Part shown: one piece after another, positions 1 to 7,665 of the stretch
Position numbering within the stretch: the stretch's first letter is position 1
Layout: each line of letters begins with the position of its first letter
Assembly (NCBI GenBank): GCA_011523155.1
Contig: WTHL01000135.1
Span: forward strand, 1-7,752
Direction: 5' to 3'
Length of the DNA: 7,752 nt
From: Synechococcus sp. PL34863bin_39
GTDB lineage: Bacteria > Cyanobacteriota > Cyanobacteriia > PCC-6307 > Cyanobiaceae
Notes under the pieces: model-generated
What the model saw: the letters and a program-made list of their open reading frames with translations, nothing else
The model's database searches: none
Told to the model about the DNA's origin: nothing
Position numbers and translations under genes: made by a program

Positions 1-1603
1 TTCGTTCTGACTCCAGCCCTGAATCCGTCAGAATCATGCGTCCAACCTCTTCCAGTGTGGTCAGACCATTACGGACAAGGTTGAGGCTGTAACCCAGAAG
101 GGTTTTCATTCCTGATTCCAGGGCCATTCGTCGCACAATGTCCGTGGTGGCACCATTGGCCACTGCCGTTGACAGCTCCTCATTCATGGTGAGGACTTCA
201 TAAGCCCCAATCCGACCGCGGTAACCACTTCCTTGGCAATGGGGGCAGGCATCACCGTTGCCATCATGACGGTGGGCTCGATAGAAACGCACATCGCTCT
301 CTTTGTGACTTATCAGCCCGAAACGTCCAAGCTCTTTAGCGTCGGGTTGGTAGCTCTCCTTGCAGTTGCTACAAACGCGTCGCAGGAGTCTCTGGGACAC
401 GATTCCAAGCAGTGACGCGCTCACGGTGAAGGGCTCCACGCCCATTTCCCCCAGCCTCGTAATCGCGCTTGGTGCGTCATTGCAGTGAAGTGTGGTCAGC
501 ACCAGGTGACCGGTCAGTGCTGCCTCAATCGCTGTCTTCGCGGTCTCCAGATCACGGGTTTCTCCCACCAGCAACACATCGGGGTCCTGACGCATGAAGG
601 CCCGCAGGGCGGTGCTGAAGTCAAATCCCTTGTCCCTGTTCACCTGACACTGCGTAATCCCTGGAAGGGTGTATTCAATCGGGTCCTCCACGGTGGAAAT
701 GTTGATGCCTGGATCGTTGCGTTCAGCCAGCAGGGAGTAGAGGGTTGTTGATTTTCCGGATCCTGTCGGTCCAGTGACAAGAATCATGCCGAAAGGCTTG
801 GACCCGATCGACCGCACAAGACCGAGAGTGTCCTCGTCTGTGATCAGTTTGTGAAGGCCGAGCTGCGTTGACGAGTTGTCCAGCAGCCTCAGCACAATTT
901 TTTCGCCGAAGCGGCTGGGAAGACTGTTCACCCTGAAATCCATGGTTCGGTCCCGGAACCGACGTCGGATGCGTCCGTCCTGCGCTTGCCGTCGCTCAGC
1001 AATGTCGAGATCAGCCATGATCTTGAAACGGGATGTCACGGCTGGGACGAGGCGACTCGGAAGCGGTTCGCTGTAGCTCTGCAGCACACCGTCCTGACGG
1101 AAACGCACCTTCAGGCCGTCCTGCTGAGGTTCGACGTGAATGTCGCTCGCTCCCAGTTGCAGGGCCTTCAGAAGGATGCGATTGACCAGATTGACGACTG
1201 GTGACGCGTTGGTGTCCCTGAGGGTGGATTCCAGGTCCTCCTGGTTGATCGCCAGGCGAGCTTTCTCCTCCTCGTCTTCCTCAAGTGCGACGTCATTGTC
1301 GAAACCCGTGAGCAAGGAGTCGAAGTTGACGTCCTGGTTCGTGAGTCCTCCGGAGTCGTCAGCTTCGTTGAAGCTGTTGTCCGGGCTGATCTCGCTCACA
1401 GATCCTGCATCGTTCGCCGGGTCAAGGACATGATCTTCTGATTCCAATGAATCCAGGGCTGCTGCGATGCGAGGGTTCTGGCTTGGTGAGAGCCCCTTGG
1501 CATCAAGGCTTTGCTGCAGCCGTAGACGATCGCTGGCGTCGAGTCGTTCCGGTACGGGCTCCTGAAGCAGCAGTTCCAAGACAAGGCGCTGCGGATGACT
1601 CAC
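1..1603 (-). CDS. pilB: Type IV pilus / type II secretion assembly ATPase, PilB/GspE family (3' end cut by window edge)
   Basis: Hexameric cytoplasmic ATPase that powers pilus extension (PilB) or type II secretion (GspE). An open frame with no stop runs from 1603 to the left edge, giving 534 codons. From the N-terminus I read: a short helical segment; a strongly acidic, probably disordered linker at about residues 58-110 (run LEEDEEEK at its end); the N2 motif GASDIHVEP near 152-160; Walker [10 protein letters not shown] at 278-286; Walker B DVLLVGE at 342-348, followed by TRD; and the PilB/GspE tetracysteine zinc site CSNC (411-414) and CPHC (453-456). The end is [20 protein letters not shown], so only a few residues should be missing. 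The GTG at 1603 was chosen because no ATG precedes the conserved region and an in-frame stop lies at 1675; the TTG at 1579 is an alternative. The gene is divergent from grpE, and other pilus genes (pilT, pilC) would be expected beyond the edge. Family is certain; PilB rather than GspE is inferred from the cyanobacterial setting. Confidence 0.93.
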   Translation of the reverse strand, partial: MSHPQRLVLELLLQEPVPERLDASDRLRLQQSLDAKGLSPSQNPRIAAALDSLESEDHVLDPANDAGSVSEISPDNSFNEADDSGGLTNQDVNFDSLLTGFDNDVALEEDEEEKARLAINQEDLESTLRDTNASPVVNLVNRILLKALQLGASDIHVEPQQDGLKVRFRQDGVLQSYSEPLPSRLVPAVTSRFKIMADLDIAERRQAQDGRIRRRFRDRTMDFRVNSLPSRFGEKIVLRLLDNSSTQLGLHKLITDEDTLGLVRSIGSKPFGMILVTGPTGSGKSTTLYSLLAERNDPGINISTVEDPIEYTLPGITQCQVNRDKGFDFSTALRAFMRQDPDVLLVGETRDLETAKTAIEAALTGHLVLTTLHCNDAPSAITRLGEMGVEPFTVSASLLGIVSQRLLRRVCSNCKESYQPDAKELGRFGLISHKESDVRFYRAHRHDGNGDACPHCQGSGYRGRIGAYEVLTMNEELSTAVANGATTDIVRRMALESGMKTLLGYSLNLVRNGLTTLEEVGRMILTDSGLESER

Positions 1604-1711
1604 GAGGATTCTCTGGCGAGGGGAAGAAACGAAAGGTGCGGGCTTCCCCCGCTTGTGGGAGGAGTGCCCGACCTATCAACATGTCTAGGAGTGATTTTGC
1701 AACAGGTCAGC
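1604..1711. promoter_or_regulatory. Divergent pilB/grpE intergenic region with an imperfect inverted repeat
   Basis: This 108-bp gap must hold the leaders, and probably the promoters, of both pilB (leftward) and grpE (rightward). It contains an interrupted inverted repeat: CGGGC at 1639-1643 pairs with GCCCG at 1666-1670, and inside it TCCC (1645-1648) pairs with GGGA (1657-1660). On the minus strand TTGCAA (1702-1697) could serve as a -35, with TTGATA/TGATAG-like bases about 17-18 nt further on for pilB. On the plus strand TATCAA (1674-1679) is a weak -10 candidate for grpE. I found no CIRCE element (TTAGCACTC-N9-GAGTGCTAA), so HrcA control is not supported by the sequence. Promoter assignments are weak. 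Confidence 0.3.
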
Positions 1712-2425
1712 ATGAGTGGCGACCCCTCTTCTTCAGCTCACGATTCCGCCGCTGATGCTTCAGCACCTGAGCCCATCGCTGCATCTCAGGACGCCCCTCC
1801 AGCGACCTCAGTGACTGAGGAAACGTCTCCGCAGGACCAGGACAACAACGCGCGCCTCGAGCAGTTGGAGCGAGAGCACAGCAGCCTGCGCGAAGAGCAC
1901 GAGACCTTGCGCAGTCAGTACATGCGCATTGCCGCTGACTTCGACAATTTCCGCAAACGTCAGAGTCGGGATCAGGACGATCTCAAGCTCCAGCTCACCT
2001 GCAGCACGCTGAGCGAGATTCTTCCGGTTGTTGACAACTTCGAGCGTGCCCGTCAGCAGCTCAATCCGGAGGGGGAAGAGGCCCAGGCCCTCCATCGCAG
2101 CTATCAGGGTCTGTACAAGCAGCTCGTCGATGTTCTGAAGCAACTCGGCGTTGCACCGATGCGTGTCGTCGGACAGGAATTCGATCCCACGCTTCATGAG
2201 GCTGTGCTGCGGGAACCGAGCGACGCCCATCGTGAAGACGTGGTGATCGAGGAGTTGCAGCGTGGATACCACCTCAACGGCCGTGTTCTCCGCCACGCCA
2301 TGGTCAAGGTCTCAATGGGCCCTGGTCCGGAGACGCAGGATTCCGCTGTGCCTGCGGATGCTCCGGAGGAGGGCTCAGGCAATGCAGCGGCGATGGAGCC
2401 AGATGCTCCGCAGCAGGAGAACTGA
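1712..2425 (+). CDS. grpE: GrpE, nucleotide exchange factor of DnaK
   Basis: GrpE releases ADP from DnaK/Hsp70 and acts in the cytoplasm with DnaJ, encoded just downstream. The chosen ATG at 1712 gives 237 residues. The first 45 or so are Ala/Ser/Pro/Asp/Glu-rich and likely disordered. A long coiled-coil helix follows (about 46-95), including ADFDNFRKR at 75-83. Next come the four-helix part ([13 protein letters not shown], 101-113) and the C-terminal beta domain with the GrpE signature from FDPTLHEAV (157-165) through [16 protein letters not shown] (185-200). The tail from about 203 is acidic and low in complexity. The frame stays open upstream to an ATG at 1595, but that extension overlaps the pilB 5' end, does not resemble GrpE and was rejected. 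The stop is 45 nt before dnaJ, and the two are very likely cotranscribed. Confidence 0.96.
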   Translation: MSGDPSSSAHDSAADASAPEPIAASQDAPPATSVTEETSPQDQDNNARLEQLEREHSSLREEHETLRSQYMRIAADFDNFRKRQSRDQDDLKLQLTCSTLSEILPVVDNFERARQQLNPEGEEAQALHRSYQGLYKQLVDVLKQLGVAPMRVVGQEFDPTLHEAVLREPSDAHREDVVIEELQRGYHLNGRVLRHAMVKVSMGPGPETQDSAVPADAPEEGSGNAAAMEPDAPQQEN

Positions 2426-2470
2426 GGCTCCGATGCCGACTTCTAGGGTGATGAACGGGATGGCGACGTA

Positions 2471-3604
2471 ATGGCCGATTTCTATGACCTGCTTGGTGTC
2501 AGTCGCGATGCTGATGCCGACACGCTCAAGCGGGCCTACCGGCGCCTTGCGCGTCAGTACCACCCGGACATCAACAAGGAACCCGGTGCCGAGGACCGTT
2601 TCAAGGAGATCGGTCGTGCCTACGAGGTCCTGAGTGATCCCCAGACCAAAGCCCGGTACGACCAGTTTGGGGAAGCAGGCCTCGGCGGCGCCGCCGGCAT
2701 GCCCGACATGGGCGATATGGGCGGGTTCGCCGATCTGTTCGAGACCTTTTTCAGCGGTTTCGGCGGTGCCGGCGGCGCTGCGGCGGGTCGCCAGCGCCGC
2801 CGCGGTCCCCAGCAGGGTGACGACCTCCGCTACGACCTCACGATTGATTTCGATCAGGCGGTCTTCGGTCAGGAGCGCGAAATCAGGATCCCCCATCTCG
2901 AAACCTGCTCCACGTGCAACGGCAGCGGAGCCAAGTCGGGGAGCGGTCCCACCACCTGTTCCACCTGCGGCGGGGTTGGTCAGGTTCGCCGTGCAACGCG
3001 AACACCCTTCGGTAATTTCACCCAGGTGGCTGAATGCCCCAGTTGTGACGGGACAGGGCAGGTGATTGCTGACCCATGCTCGTCCTGTGGAGGGCAGGGC
3101 GTGAACCAGGTCCGCAAGAAGCTGCGCATCAACATTCCCGCAGGTGTGGACAGCGGAACCAGACTTCGGGTGGCCGGTGAGGGGAATGCCGGATTACGCG
3201 GAGGTCCTGCCGGGGATCTGTACGTCTTCCTGACGGTCAAGCCCCATCCGAGCCTCCGGCGTGATGGTCTGACCGTGTTGTCGGATGTGAAGGTGAGCTA
3301 CCTGCAGGCGATCCTCGGCGACACCATCGAAGTTGAGACGGTGGATGGGCCCACCACGCTGGAGATTCCGGCCGGTACCCAACCGAATGCTGTGCTCACC
3401 CTCGAGAACAGAGGGATCCCCAAACTGGGGAATCCCGTGGCGCGAGGAAACCAGCGGGTCAGCGTGGCTGTTCAGCTCCCGACCCGTATCAGTGAGGACG
3501 AACGTGCCTTGCTCGAGCAGCTTGCGGGTCACCATTCCGCCCGCGGTGTGCAGCACCATCATCACAAGAGTGGGCTCTTCGCCCGACTGTTCGGTCAGAG
3601 CTGA
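2471..3604 (+). CDS. dnaJ: DnaJ, Hsp40 co-chaperone (type I, with zinc domain)
   Basis: DnaJ delivers unfolded clients to DnaK and stimulates its ATPase. The 377-residue protein has the complete type I layout. The J domain (about 1-68) carries the essential HPD at 31-33. A Gly/Phe-rich linker spans about 69-108, with MPDMGDMGG and [10 protein letters not shown]. The zinc domain has four CxxCxGxG repeats with cysteines at 146/149, 163/166, 189/192 and 203/206. The C-terminal substrate-binding domains run from about 211 to 340. The last stretch is histidine-rich (HH at 354-355, HHHH at 362-365) and ends in [12 protein letters not shown]. The ATG at 2471 begins [10 protein letters not shown], the usual J-domain start; no strong Shine-Dalgarno sequence is visible. 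The stop is 2 nt before the tusA-like start, indicating one transcript from grpE onward. Cyanobacteria usually carry several DnaJ paralogues; this is the grpE-linked one. Confidence 0.97.
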   Translation: MADFYDLLGVSRDADADTLKRAYRRLARQYHPDINKEPGAEDRFKEIGRAYEVLSDPQTKARYDQFGEAGLGGAAGMPDMGDMGGFADLFETFFSGFGGAGGAAAGRQRRRGPQQGDDLRYDLTIDFDQAVFGQEREIRIPHLETCSTCNGSGAKSGSGPTTCSTCGGVGQVRRATRTPFGNFTQVAECPSCDGTGQVIADPCSSCGGQGVNQVRKKLRINIPAGVDSGTRLRVAGEGNAGLRGGPAGDLYVFLTVKPHPSLRRDGLTVLSDVKVSYLQAILGDTIEVETVDGPTTLEIPAGTQPNAVLTLENRGIPKLGNPVARGNQRVSVAVQLPTRISEDERALLEQLAGHHSARGVQHHHHKSGLFARLFGQS

Positions 3605-3606
3605 CG

Positions 3607-3849
3607 GTGAGTGACAACCGCATCGGTCATCGACTTGATCTGCGCGGCACGCCGTGCCCCGTCAACTTCATTCGATGCAAGTTGATGCTGGAAACTCTCA
3701 AGACTGGTCAGGTGCTCGAGGTCTGTTTGGATCGTGGTGAGCCCGAGGCCATGGTGGTGCCTGGCCTCGAAGGGGAAGGGCACGGTGTGGCTGTGGCGAC
3801 CGCCAGCGATGACTGGGTTCTGTTGCGGGTGACCTGCGGGGGTGGCTGA
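3607..3849 (+). CDS. TusA/SirA-like sulfurtransferase family protein
   Basis: Small 80-residue protein of the TusA (SirA/YeeD) fold. Family members carry a persulfide on a conserved cysteine and pass sulfur on to targets such as tRNA thiolation enzymes or molybdenum cofactor enzymes. The signature is DLRGTPCPVNFIRCKLML at residues 11-28, with the presumed active cysteine at 17. The usual second proline of CPxP is replaced, giving CPVN. Further cysteines lie at 24, 40 and 77. The middle (LKTGQVLEVCLDRGEPEAM) and the VPGLEGEGHGVAV stretch match the beta-alpha-beta layout. The start is GTG at 3607, only 2 nt after the dnaJ stop, with no earlier in-frame option. The last 8 nt overlap rsgA. The sulfur acceptor is unknown, and membership of the E. 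coli TusA relay should not be assumed. Family assignment is confident; specific function is not. Confidence 0.88.
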   Translation: MSDNRIGHRLDLRGTPCPVNFIRCKLMLETLKTGQVLEVCLDRGEPEAMVVPGLEGEGHGVAVATASDDWVLLRVTCGGG

Positions 3850-4741
3850 TCGGTCGGGCCAGGGTGTGGTGGTGGCCTTGCAGGCCAACTACCTCGAGGT
3901 GGAACTCGATCCACCGCACCAGGCCATTCGTCTGCTCTGCACCCGCCGAACCCGGCTGAGCCATCGCGGGTCTGCGGTGCATGTCGGCGACAGGGTGCGG
4001 GTGGAAGCGATCGACCTTGATCAGGGTCGTGCCGTCGTCGCAGCTGTTGAACGCCGTCACAGCTGGCTGTCGCGTCCCCCTGTTGCGAATGTCTCAGCGG
4101 TTGTGGTTGCCCTTGCCGTCGAGGAGCCCGCATTCGACCCTGATCAGGCCAGTCGCTTTCTGCTCACGGCGGAGCAGACGGGATTGCAGGTGAAGGTGCT
4201 CCTCACCAAATGTGATCTGATTTCAGCGCAGCAGCGCCAGGCTCTTTCTGATCGTCTGAAGGGCTGGGGCTACGACCCGTTCCTGATGTCTGCCAGCACG
4301 GGTGAGGGTTTGGTTGGATTGCGTGAATGGCTTGTCAGCCAGCCACTTTCGGTGCTGTGTGGGCCTTCCGGGGTCGGCAAGAGCTCTCTGCTGAACGGCT
4401 TGCTTCCGCAGCTCAGGTTGAGGGTGGGGGCCGTCTCAGGCCGTCTGCGGCGTGGACGTCACACCACGCGCCATGTGGAACTTCATCCCATCGGCCCTGG
4501 GGCCAGGGTCGCCGATACCCCAGGGTTCAACAGGCCCGACCTGCCCAAGGATCTGCGGAATCTCGAGGTGCTGTTTCCGGAGCTTCGTTCCCAGCTGGAC
4601 CCACACCCTTGTCGATTTCGCGATTGTCTGCATCGCGGGGAGCCTGGATGCGGTGTCAGTCGTGAATGGGAGCGCTACGGGATCTATCGGCGAGCCGTCG
4701 ATGAGCTGCTGGAACTCAACCGCCCAACCCGGGGAGGTTGA
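3842..4741 (+). CDS. rsgA: RsgA (YjeQ/EngC), small-subunit ribosome biogenesis GTPase
   Basis: RsgA is a circularly permuted GTPase that binds the 30S subunit late in maturation and assists release of RbfA. The 299-residue protein shows an N-terminal OB fold (about 1-75, with [10 protein letters not shown] at 48-57), then the permuted G motifs in the order G4-G5-G1-G2-G3: TKCD 122-125, SAS 150-152, P-loop GPSGVGKSS 174-182, RGRHTTRH 205-211 region, DTPG 225-228. A C-terminal zinc site follows: C257, C262, H264, C270 (C-x5-C-x-H-x5-C). The start is GTG at 3842, overlapping the tusA-like gene by 8 nt, which suggests translational coupling. The final 26 nt overlap the 3' end of ybaB on the other strand, inside an inverted repeat. 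All key residues expected of the family are present. Confidence 0.96.
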   Translation: MADRSGQGVVVALQANYLEVELDPPHQAIRLLCTRRTRLSHRGSAVHVGDRVRVEAIDLDQGRAVVAAVERRHSWLSRPPVANVSAVVVALAVEEPAFDPDQASRFLLTAEQTGLQVKVLLTKCDLISAQQRQALSDRLKGWGYDPFLMSASTGEGLVGLREWLVSQPLSVLCGPSGVGKSSLLNGLLPQLRLRVGAVSGRLRRGRHTTRHVELHPIGPGARVADTPGFNRPDLPKDLRNLEVLFPELRSQLDPHPCRFRDCLHRGEPGCGVSREWERYGIYRRAVDELLELNRPTRGG

Positions 4742-4745
4742 GATC
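4712..4745. terminator. Inverted repeat spanning both stop codons of convergent rsgA and ybaB; candidate bidirectional terminator
   Basis: CTCAACC (4715-4721), G, CCC (4723-4725) pairs with GGG (4732-4734), A, GGTTGAG (4736-4742). This gives ten pairs, one G/A mismatch and a 6-nt loop; after an A/A mismatch, two more pairs (4713/4744 and 4712/4745) extend it. The left arm contains the ybaB stop (4716-4718) and the right arm the rsgA stop (4739-4741). Transcripts from either side would fold the same hairpin. No T-tract follows on either strand, so it is not a canonical intrinsic terminator. There is no other non-coding room for termination between the two operons. Confidence 0.55.
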
Positions 4746-5057
4746 AAGTCCGCCAGTCAGCTCCTGCATCCGCTCCTTCATGGTTGCGGTCGACTTGTCG
4801 TAGGCGGCCCGCAGCGCCGTGAGTGTGGCTTCTTCACAGGCGGCTTGTCCCTCAGCGAGCAGACTTGGGTCAAGCTTCACTCGCAGGGGCTGCTGATTAC
4901 CGGAGAGCCAGATGCTCGCGCGTCCGTCATCGCTGCTTCCTTCGATCTCCATGGCATCGAGCTCTTCCTGCAGCTTCTGAGCGTCCTGCTGGATCTGCTG
5001 AGCCTTCTTGAAGGCTTCAGTGAGTTGTCCGAAATTGGGAAGACCGAACCCTGCCAT
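4716..5057 (-). CDS. ybaB: YbaB/EbfC family nucleoid-associated DNA-binding protein
   Basis: Small dimeric protein of the YbaB/EbfC family. Characterised members bind DNA as tweezer-shaped dimers and coat the nucleoid. The 113-residue protein has a Gly/Phe N-terminus ([12 protein letters not shown]), a long amphipathic helix at about 10-38 rich in Gln, Lys and Glu ([17 protein letters not shown]), a central sheet at about 36-60 ([27 protein letters not shown]), then C-terminal helices with [25 protein letters not shown] (79-103). The tail is LNLPGLGG. The ATG at 5057 has an AGG-containing leader and a small hairpin upstream. It is the last gene of the murC-murB-ybaB run, 24 nt after murB. In other bacteria this family usually sits beside dnaX and recR, so the cell-wall neighbourhood here does not reveal its role. 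Its 3' end overlaps rsgA by 26 nt. Confidence 0.93.
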   Translation of the reverse strand: MAGFGLPNFGQLTEAFKKAQQIQQDAQKLQEELDAMEIEGSSDDGRASIWLSGNQQPLRVKLDPSLLAEGQAACEEATLTALRAAYDKSTATMKERMQELTGGLDLNLPGLGG

Positions 5058-5072
5058 GACGCCTGAGGAAGA

Positions 5073-5091
5073 GACGGCAGATTAGGCCGTC
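5073..5091 (-). other. Small stem-loop over the murB stop codon, between murB and ybaB
   Basis: GACGGC (5073-5078) and GCCGTC (5086-5091) form a perfect 6-bp stem with a 7-nt loop that contains the murB TAA (5084-5082). It lies in the 24-nt murB-ybaB gap plus the end of murB. No T-tract follows on the minus strand. It could attenuate read-through into ybaB, stabilise the upstream mRNA 3' end, or have no function. Confidence 0.35.
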
Positions 5092-6014
5092 AGGACCAAC
5101 GAATCCGGGAACAGTCCAAGCCGTTTGACTTCAGGATGCAGCGCGATGCCGTGCTGTCGCATCACCTCCTCCTGGATGTGATCAATCAGACGCAGGATGT
5201 CGAGGGCACGGGCGTGTCCACTGTTGACGATGAAGTTGGCGTGAATGCTGGAGACCTCTGCATCCCCGATTCTGGTGCCTTTGAGTCCGGCCGCTTCGAT
5301 CAGCTGGCCTGCCTTCTGAGGCTCCGGATTCCGGAACACGCTGCCGCAGCTTGGCCACTGGTAGGGCTGTGTGGTGGTGCGATGGTTCAGATTGCCGCTG
5401 GTGGCCTTGTTGAGCTCTTTCGGGTTGTGACCCGGTTCCAGCTGAAAGGTTGCTGCGACCACCGCAAGATCGTTGTCCTGAAGTCGGCTGTGCCGGTAGC
5501 CGAAGTCCAGATCGTCACGACTGAGGCTGCGGACAGCGGTTGGCGATCCCTGTGGTGATGAGGGATCCAGTACGTCAACCGAGAGCAGGCGATCACTGGT
5601 GCACCCGCCTTGGGCCCCGGCATTCATCACGACAGCACCGCCCACAGTGCCTGGAATGCCAACAGCCCACTCCAGTCCATGCAGACCGGCACGGGCTGCG
5701 CTGCGGGCCAGGCTGGGAATCGGTTCCCCTGCCCAGGCTTTCAGCACTCCGCTGCTCGCATCGAGCTCATGACCCTGCAGTTTCCGAAGGCAGATCGTGA
5801 GGCCGATCAGTCCGTCATCACTGATCAGAAGATTCGAACCTGCACCGATGACGCGCCAAGGCATCTGCATCTGACCGGCCCATTGGATCAGGTCGGTGAG
5901 CTCCTGAAGTTCGCCAGGCTCCGCCAACCATTCCGCCGGGCCTCCCACCCGCCAGGTGGTGTAGTCAGCCAGGGGGACCTGGGAGCGCAGGGTTGCCGGC
6001 GGGCGCTGTGTCAT
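5082..6014 (-). CDS. murB: MurB, UDP-N-acetylenolpyruvoylglucosamine reductase
   Basis: FAD-dependent, NADPH-using cytoplasmic enzyme that reduces UDP-GlcNAc-enolpyruvate to UDP-MurNAc. The 310-residue protein begins with the typical [15 protein letters not shown] segment (15-29). FAD-binding motifs are [12 protein letters not shown] (57-68) and [16 protein letters not shown] (119-134). Arg174 lies in FGYRHSRL. The catalytic proton donor is Ser225 in [10 protein letters not shown] (221-230), and Glu295 in LHPEVKRLG is the acid that assists it. The serine context [10 protein letters not shown] and the moderate length resemble the shorter B. subtilis/S. aureus-type (type II) MurB rather than the E. 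coli type. The ATG at 6014 shares its A with the murC stop TGA (sequence TGATGA on the minus strand), so translation is probably coupled. No key residue is missing. Confidence 0.96.
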   Translation of the reverse strand: MTQRPPATLRSQVPLADYTTWRVGGPAEWLAEPGELQELTDLIQWAGQMQMPWRVIGAGSNLLISDDGLIGLTICLRKLQGHELDASSGVLKAWAGEPIPSLARSAARAGLHGLEWAVGIPGTVGGAVVMNAGAQGGCTSDRLLSVDVLDPSSPQGSPTAVRSLSRDDLDFGYRHSRLQDNDLAVVAATFQLEPGHNPKELNKATSGNLNHRTTTQPYQWPSCGSVFRNPEPQKAGQLIEAAGLKGTRIGDAEVSSIHANFIVNSGHARALDILRLIDHIQEEVMRQHGIALHPEVKRLGLFPDSLVLTA

Positions 6015-7453
6015 CAGGCCGCGAGGGGTGAAGGCCGTGAGGCGTCCGCGCTGCGAAGACGACTCCAGAGACTGTTCACATCCCCGGCACCCATCGCCAG
6101 AACGAGATCATCCGGTTGGCTGTGCTCCTGCACCAAGTCGGTCAGATGCTCCATGGTCTCAGCCACCAGCACCAGTCGGTCGGGGATCAGGCGTTGCAGC
6201 CGTTCAGCCAGGGCGTGGCTGTTCACACCGTTGATCGGCGCCTCACCGGCTGCGTAGATCGGTGCCAGGGCGACGCAGTCGGCATGGCTGAGAGCCTCCG
6301 CGAATGCTCCAAGAAATTCCTGCGTGCGGCTGTAGCGATGGGGTTGGAAGACCACCATCAGCCGTTTCGGTGGCTGGGGTAACGGGCTTCTGCCACTGCT
6401 CACCATCAGTCGGGCCATGGTCAGTGTGGCCAGCACTTCACTGGGGTGATGGGCGTAATCGTCCACGATCTGCCGACCCTTCCAGGTGCCGCGGAAGTCA
6501 AAGCGACGGCCTGGGGCCTGTAACAGGCTGAGCCCCTTCTGCAGTGATGCGAACGGGAGGCCCTGCATCCGGCATGCGGCCAGGGCCGCCGTCACATTGC
6601 TGAGGTTGTGAAGGCCCGGCATCGGCACGGTGATCCTGCCGATCAGGCTCCCGTTTTCGTAGAACTCCGCCTCCGTTCGATCGCCGTCAAGAACCGCGGG
6701 AACTGCGGCGTAATCCACGCCTTCGACATGATCGACGGACCACCATGCGCTTGCATCGAAGTGCTTGCGCAACACCGGATCATCATGGTTCGCCAGCAGT
6801 TGCCGGCAGCCCTGGCTGAATCGCTGCATCGTCGCGATCAGATCGTTCAGGTCGGCGTAATGGTCGGTGTGGTCGAGTTCGAGGTTGGTGATGACCGCCA
6901 CCTCCGCTTTGAACTTCACCAGGGATCCGTCGGACTCATCCGCCTCCGCCACGAGCAGTCGTCCCTTACCGGCATGGCCATTGCTTCCGTAGCAGGGCAC
7001 CATGCCTCCGATCACCGCCGTTGGGTCATCACCAGCTGCCGCAAGGAGCGTGGTGACGGCAGTGCTGGTCGTTGTCTTGCCGTGGCTGCCGGCGACGGCG
7101 ATGGAGGGCTGTTCAGCGATCAGCGCCGCCAGCACATCGGAGCGGTGAAGCACAGGGAGCTGATGCTGTCGTGCTGCCACCAGCTCCGGATTGTGTTCCG
7201 GGATAGCCGAGCTCACCACCACCTGGACAGACACGGAGTGCCTGTCGATCAGTTGCTCGATGGTGGTGGCGTTCTGCTCGGGAAAAACGCGAACACCGCG
7301 CTCGGTGAGTTGATCAACGCTGGGCGAGCGCCTCGGCTCGGACCCGGAGACCTGGTACCCACGGCTGGAGAGGATCAGCGCCAGGGCCGACATGCCAATC
7401 CCACCGATCCCAATGAAATGGATGGGTTGTTCGCGGCTGATCGGACTGGCCAA
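6014..7453 (-). CDS. murC: MurC, UDP-N-acetylmuramate--L-alanine ligase
   Basis: ATP-dependent cytoplasmic ligase that adds L-alanine to UDP-MurNAc, the step directly after MurB. The 479-residue protein has the Mur ligase layout. The N-terminal Rossmann-type UDP domain carries [15 protein letters not shown] at 12-26. The central ATPase domain has P-loop GSHGKTTT at 122-129, AEADESDGS at 169-177 and [10 protein letters not shown] at 190-199. The C-terminal domain has PGRRFDF (314-320), the [10 protein letters not shown] motif (331-340) and QPHRYSRT (370-377). A proline-rich insert (SPLPQPPK) lies near 356-363. The start is set at TTG 7453, because the conserved N-terminus follows at once and I see no in-frame ATG or GTG in the 57 nt read upstream; CTG at 7486 is a weaker alternative. 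First gene of the murC-murB-ybaB run and divergent from gap2. Confidence 0.95.
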   Translation of the reverse strand: MASPISREQPIHFIGIGGIGMSALALILSSRGYQVSGSEPRRSPSVDQLTERGVRVFPEQNATTIEQLIDRHSVSVQVVVSSAIPEHNPELVAARQHQLPVLHRSDVLAALIAEQPSIAVAGSHGKTTTSTAVTTLLAAAGDDPTAVIGGMVPCYGSNGHAGKGRLLVAEADESDGSLVKFKAEVAVITNLELDHTDHYADLNDLIATMQRFSQGCRQLLANHDDPVLRKHFDASAWWSVDHVEGVDYAAVPAVLDGDRTEAEFYENGSLIGRITVPMPGLHNLSNVTAALAACRMQGLPFASLQKGLSLLQAPGRRFDFRGTWKGRQIVDDYAHHPSEVLATLTMARLMVSSGRSPLPQPPKRLMVVFQPHRYSRTQEFLGAFAEALSHADCVALAPIYAAGEAPINGVNSHALAERLQRLIPDRLVLVAETMEHLTDLVQEHSQPDDLVLAMGAGDVNSLWSRLRSADASRPSPLAA

Positions 7454-7612
7454 GGAGTTGAACCGTGAGTTCGAAAGATAGGTCAGGCATCGGCGCCAAG
7501 CTTGTGATCGACACGCTTGTCAGCGGTTCGACGGCGTCTGTTCAGCCTGCGCTCATTCGCATGCCGCGACTGCGGTTCCGTTCAACCCTGTGTACGCGCT
7601 GAGCAGAGAGAA

Positions 7613-7632
7613 ACAGACAATTTCTGTATGAT
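7613..7632 (+). promoter_or_regulatory. Candidate gap2 promoter -10 box with overlapping palindrome
   Basis: TATGAT at 7627-7632 is one base from the sigma-70 -10 consensus and lies 40 nt before the gap2 ATG. No convincing -35 lies 16-18 nt upstream (sequence around 7604-7611 is AGAG-rich). This is common for cyanobacterial type 2 promoters and suggests dependence on an activator. The inverted repeat ACAGA (7613-7617) / TCTGT (7623-7627) overlaps the first base of the -10 box and could be an operator. Confidence 0.4.
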
Positions 7633-7652
7633 CGGCGGCCAAACCTCTGTCT

Positions 7653-7665
7653 GCGGTTCAACCGC
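7653..7665 (+). repeat. Perfect 13-bp inverted repeat in the gap2 leader
   Basis: GCGGTT-C-AACCGC has 6-bp arms around one central base and lies 7 nt before the gap2 ATG, where a ribosome binding site would be expected. As DNA it could bind a dimeric regulator; as RNA it could fold into a 5-bp stem with a TCA loop near the initiation region. No Shine-Dalgarno sequence is visible between it and the ATG. Confidence 0.5.

Noticed and set aside
485..751. A plus-strand open frame of 88 codons and its neighbours in 233-1433
   Set aside because: All lie opposite the pilB frame, which carries Walker A, Walker B and the four-cysteine zinc site; they are shadows.
1661..1695. GAGTG sequences upstream of grpE as half of a CIRCE element
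   Set aside because: The matching TTAGCACTC half at the right spacing is missing, so an HrcA site is not supported.
1595..1711. A 39-residue N-terminal extension of GrpE starting at the ATG at 1595
   Set aside because: It overlaps the divergent pilB 5' end and the promoter region, shows no GrpE character, and a normal GrpE N-terminus starts at 1712.
1808..2296. A minus-strand open frame of 162 codons opposite grpE
   Set aside because: It mirrors the coiled-coil region of GrpE, and nothing in it suggests an independent protein.
2375..2896. A minus-strand open frame of 173 codons opposite the grpE end and dnaJ start
   Set aside because: It is antisense to well-identified GrpE and DnaJ coding sequence, with no domain I recognise and no leader signals.
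4001..4020. HIP1-like GCGATCG sequence inside rsgA
   Set aside because: Only a partial match was seen; no complete GCGATCGC octamer was found in the window, so HIP1 repeats are not claimed.
6608..7468. An 861-bp plus-strand open frame (286 codons) antisense to murC
   Set aside because: It lies opposite a complete MurC with all catalytic motifs. Its product (many His, Arg and Gly, no recognisable domain) is typical of an antisense shadow in GC-rich DNA.
7654..7665. The GGTTCAAC sequences as remnants of a tRNA T-arm
   Set aside because: The motif resembles the T-loop consensus, but no acceptor, D or anticodon stem of a tRNA can be folded around any copy.
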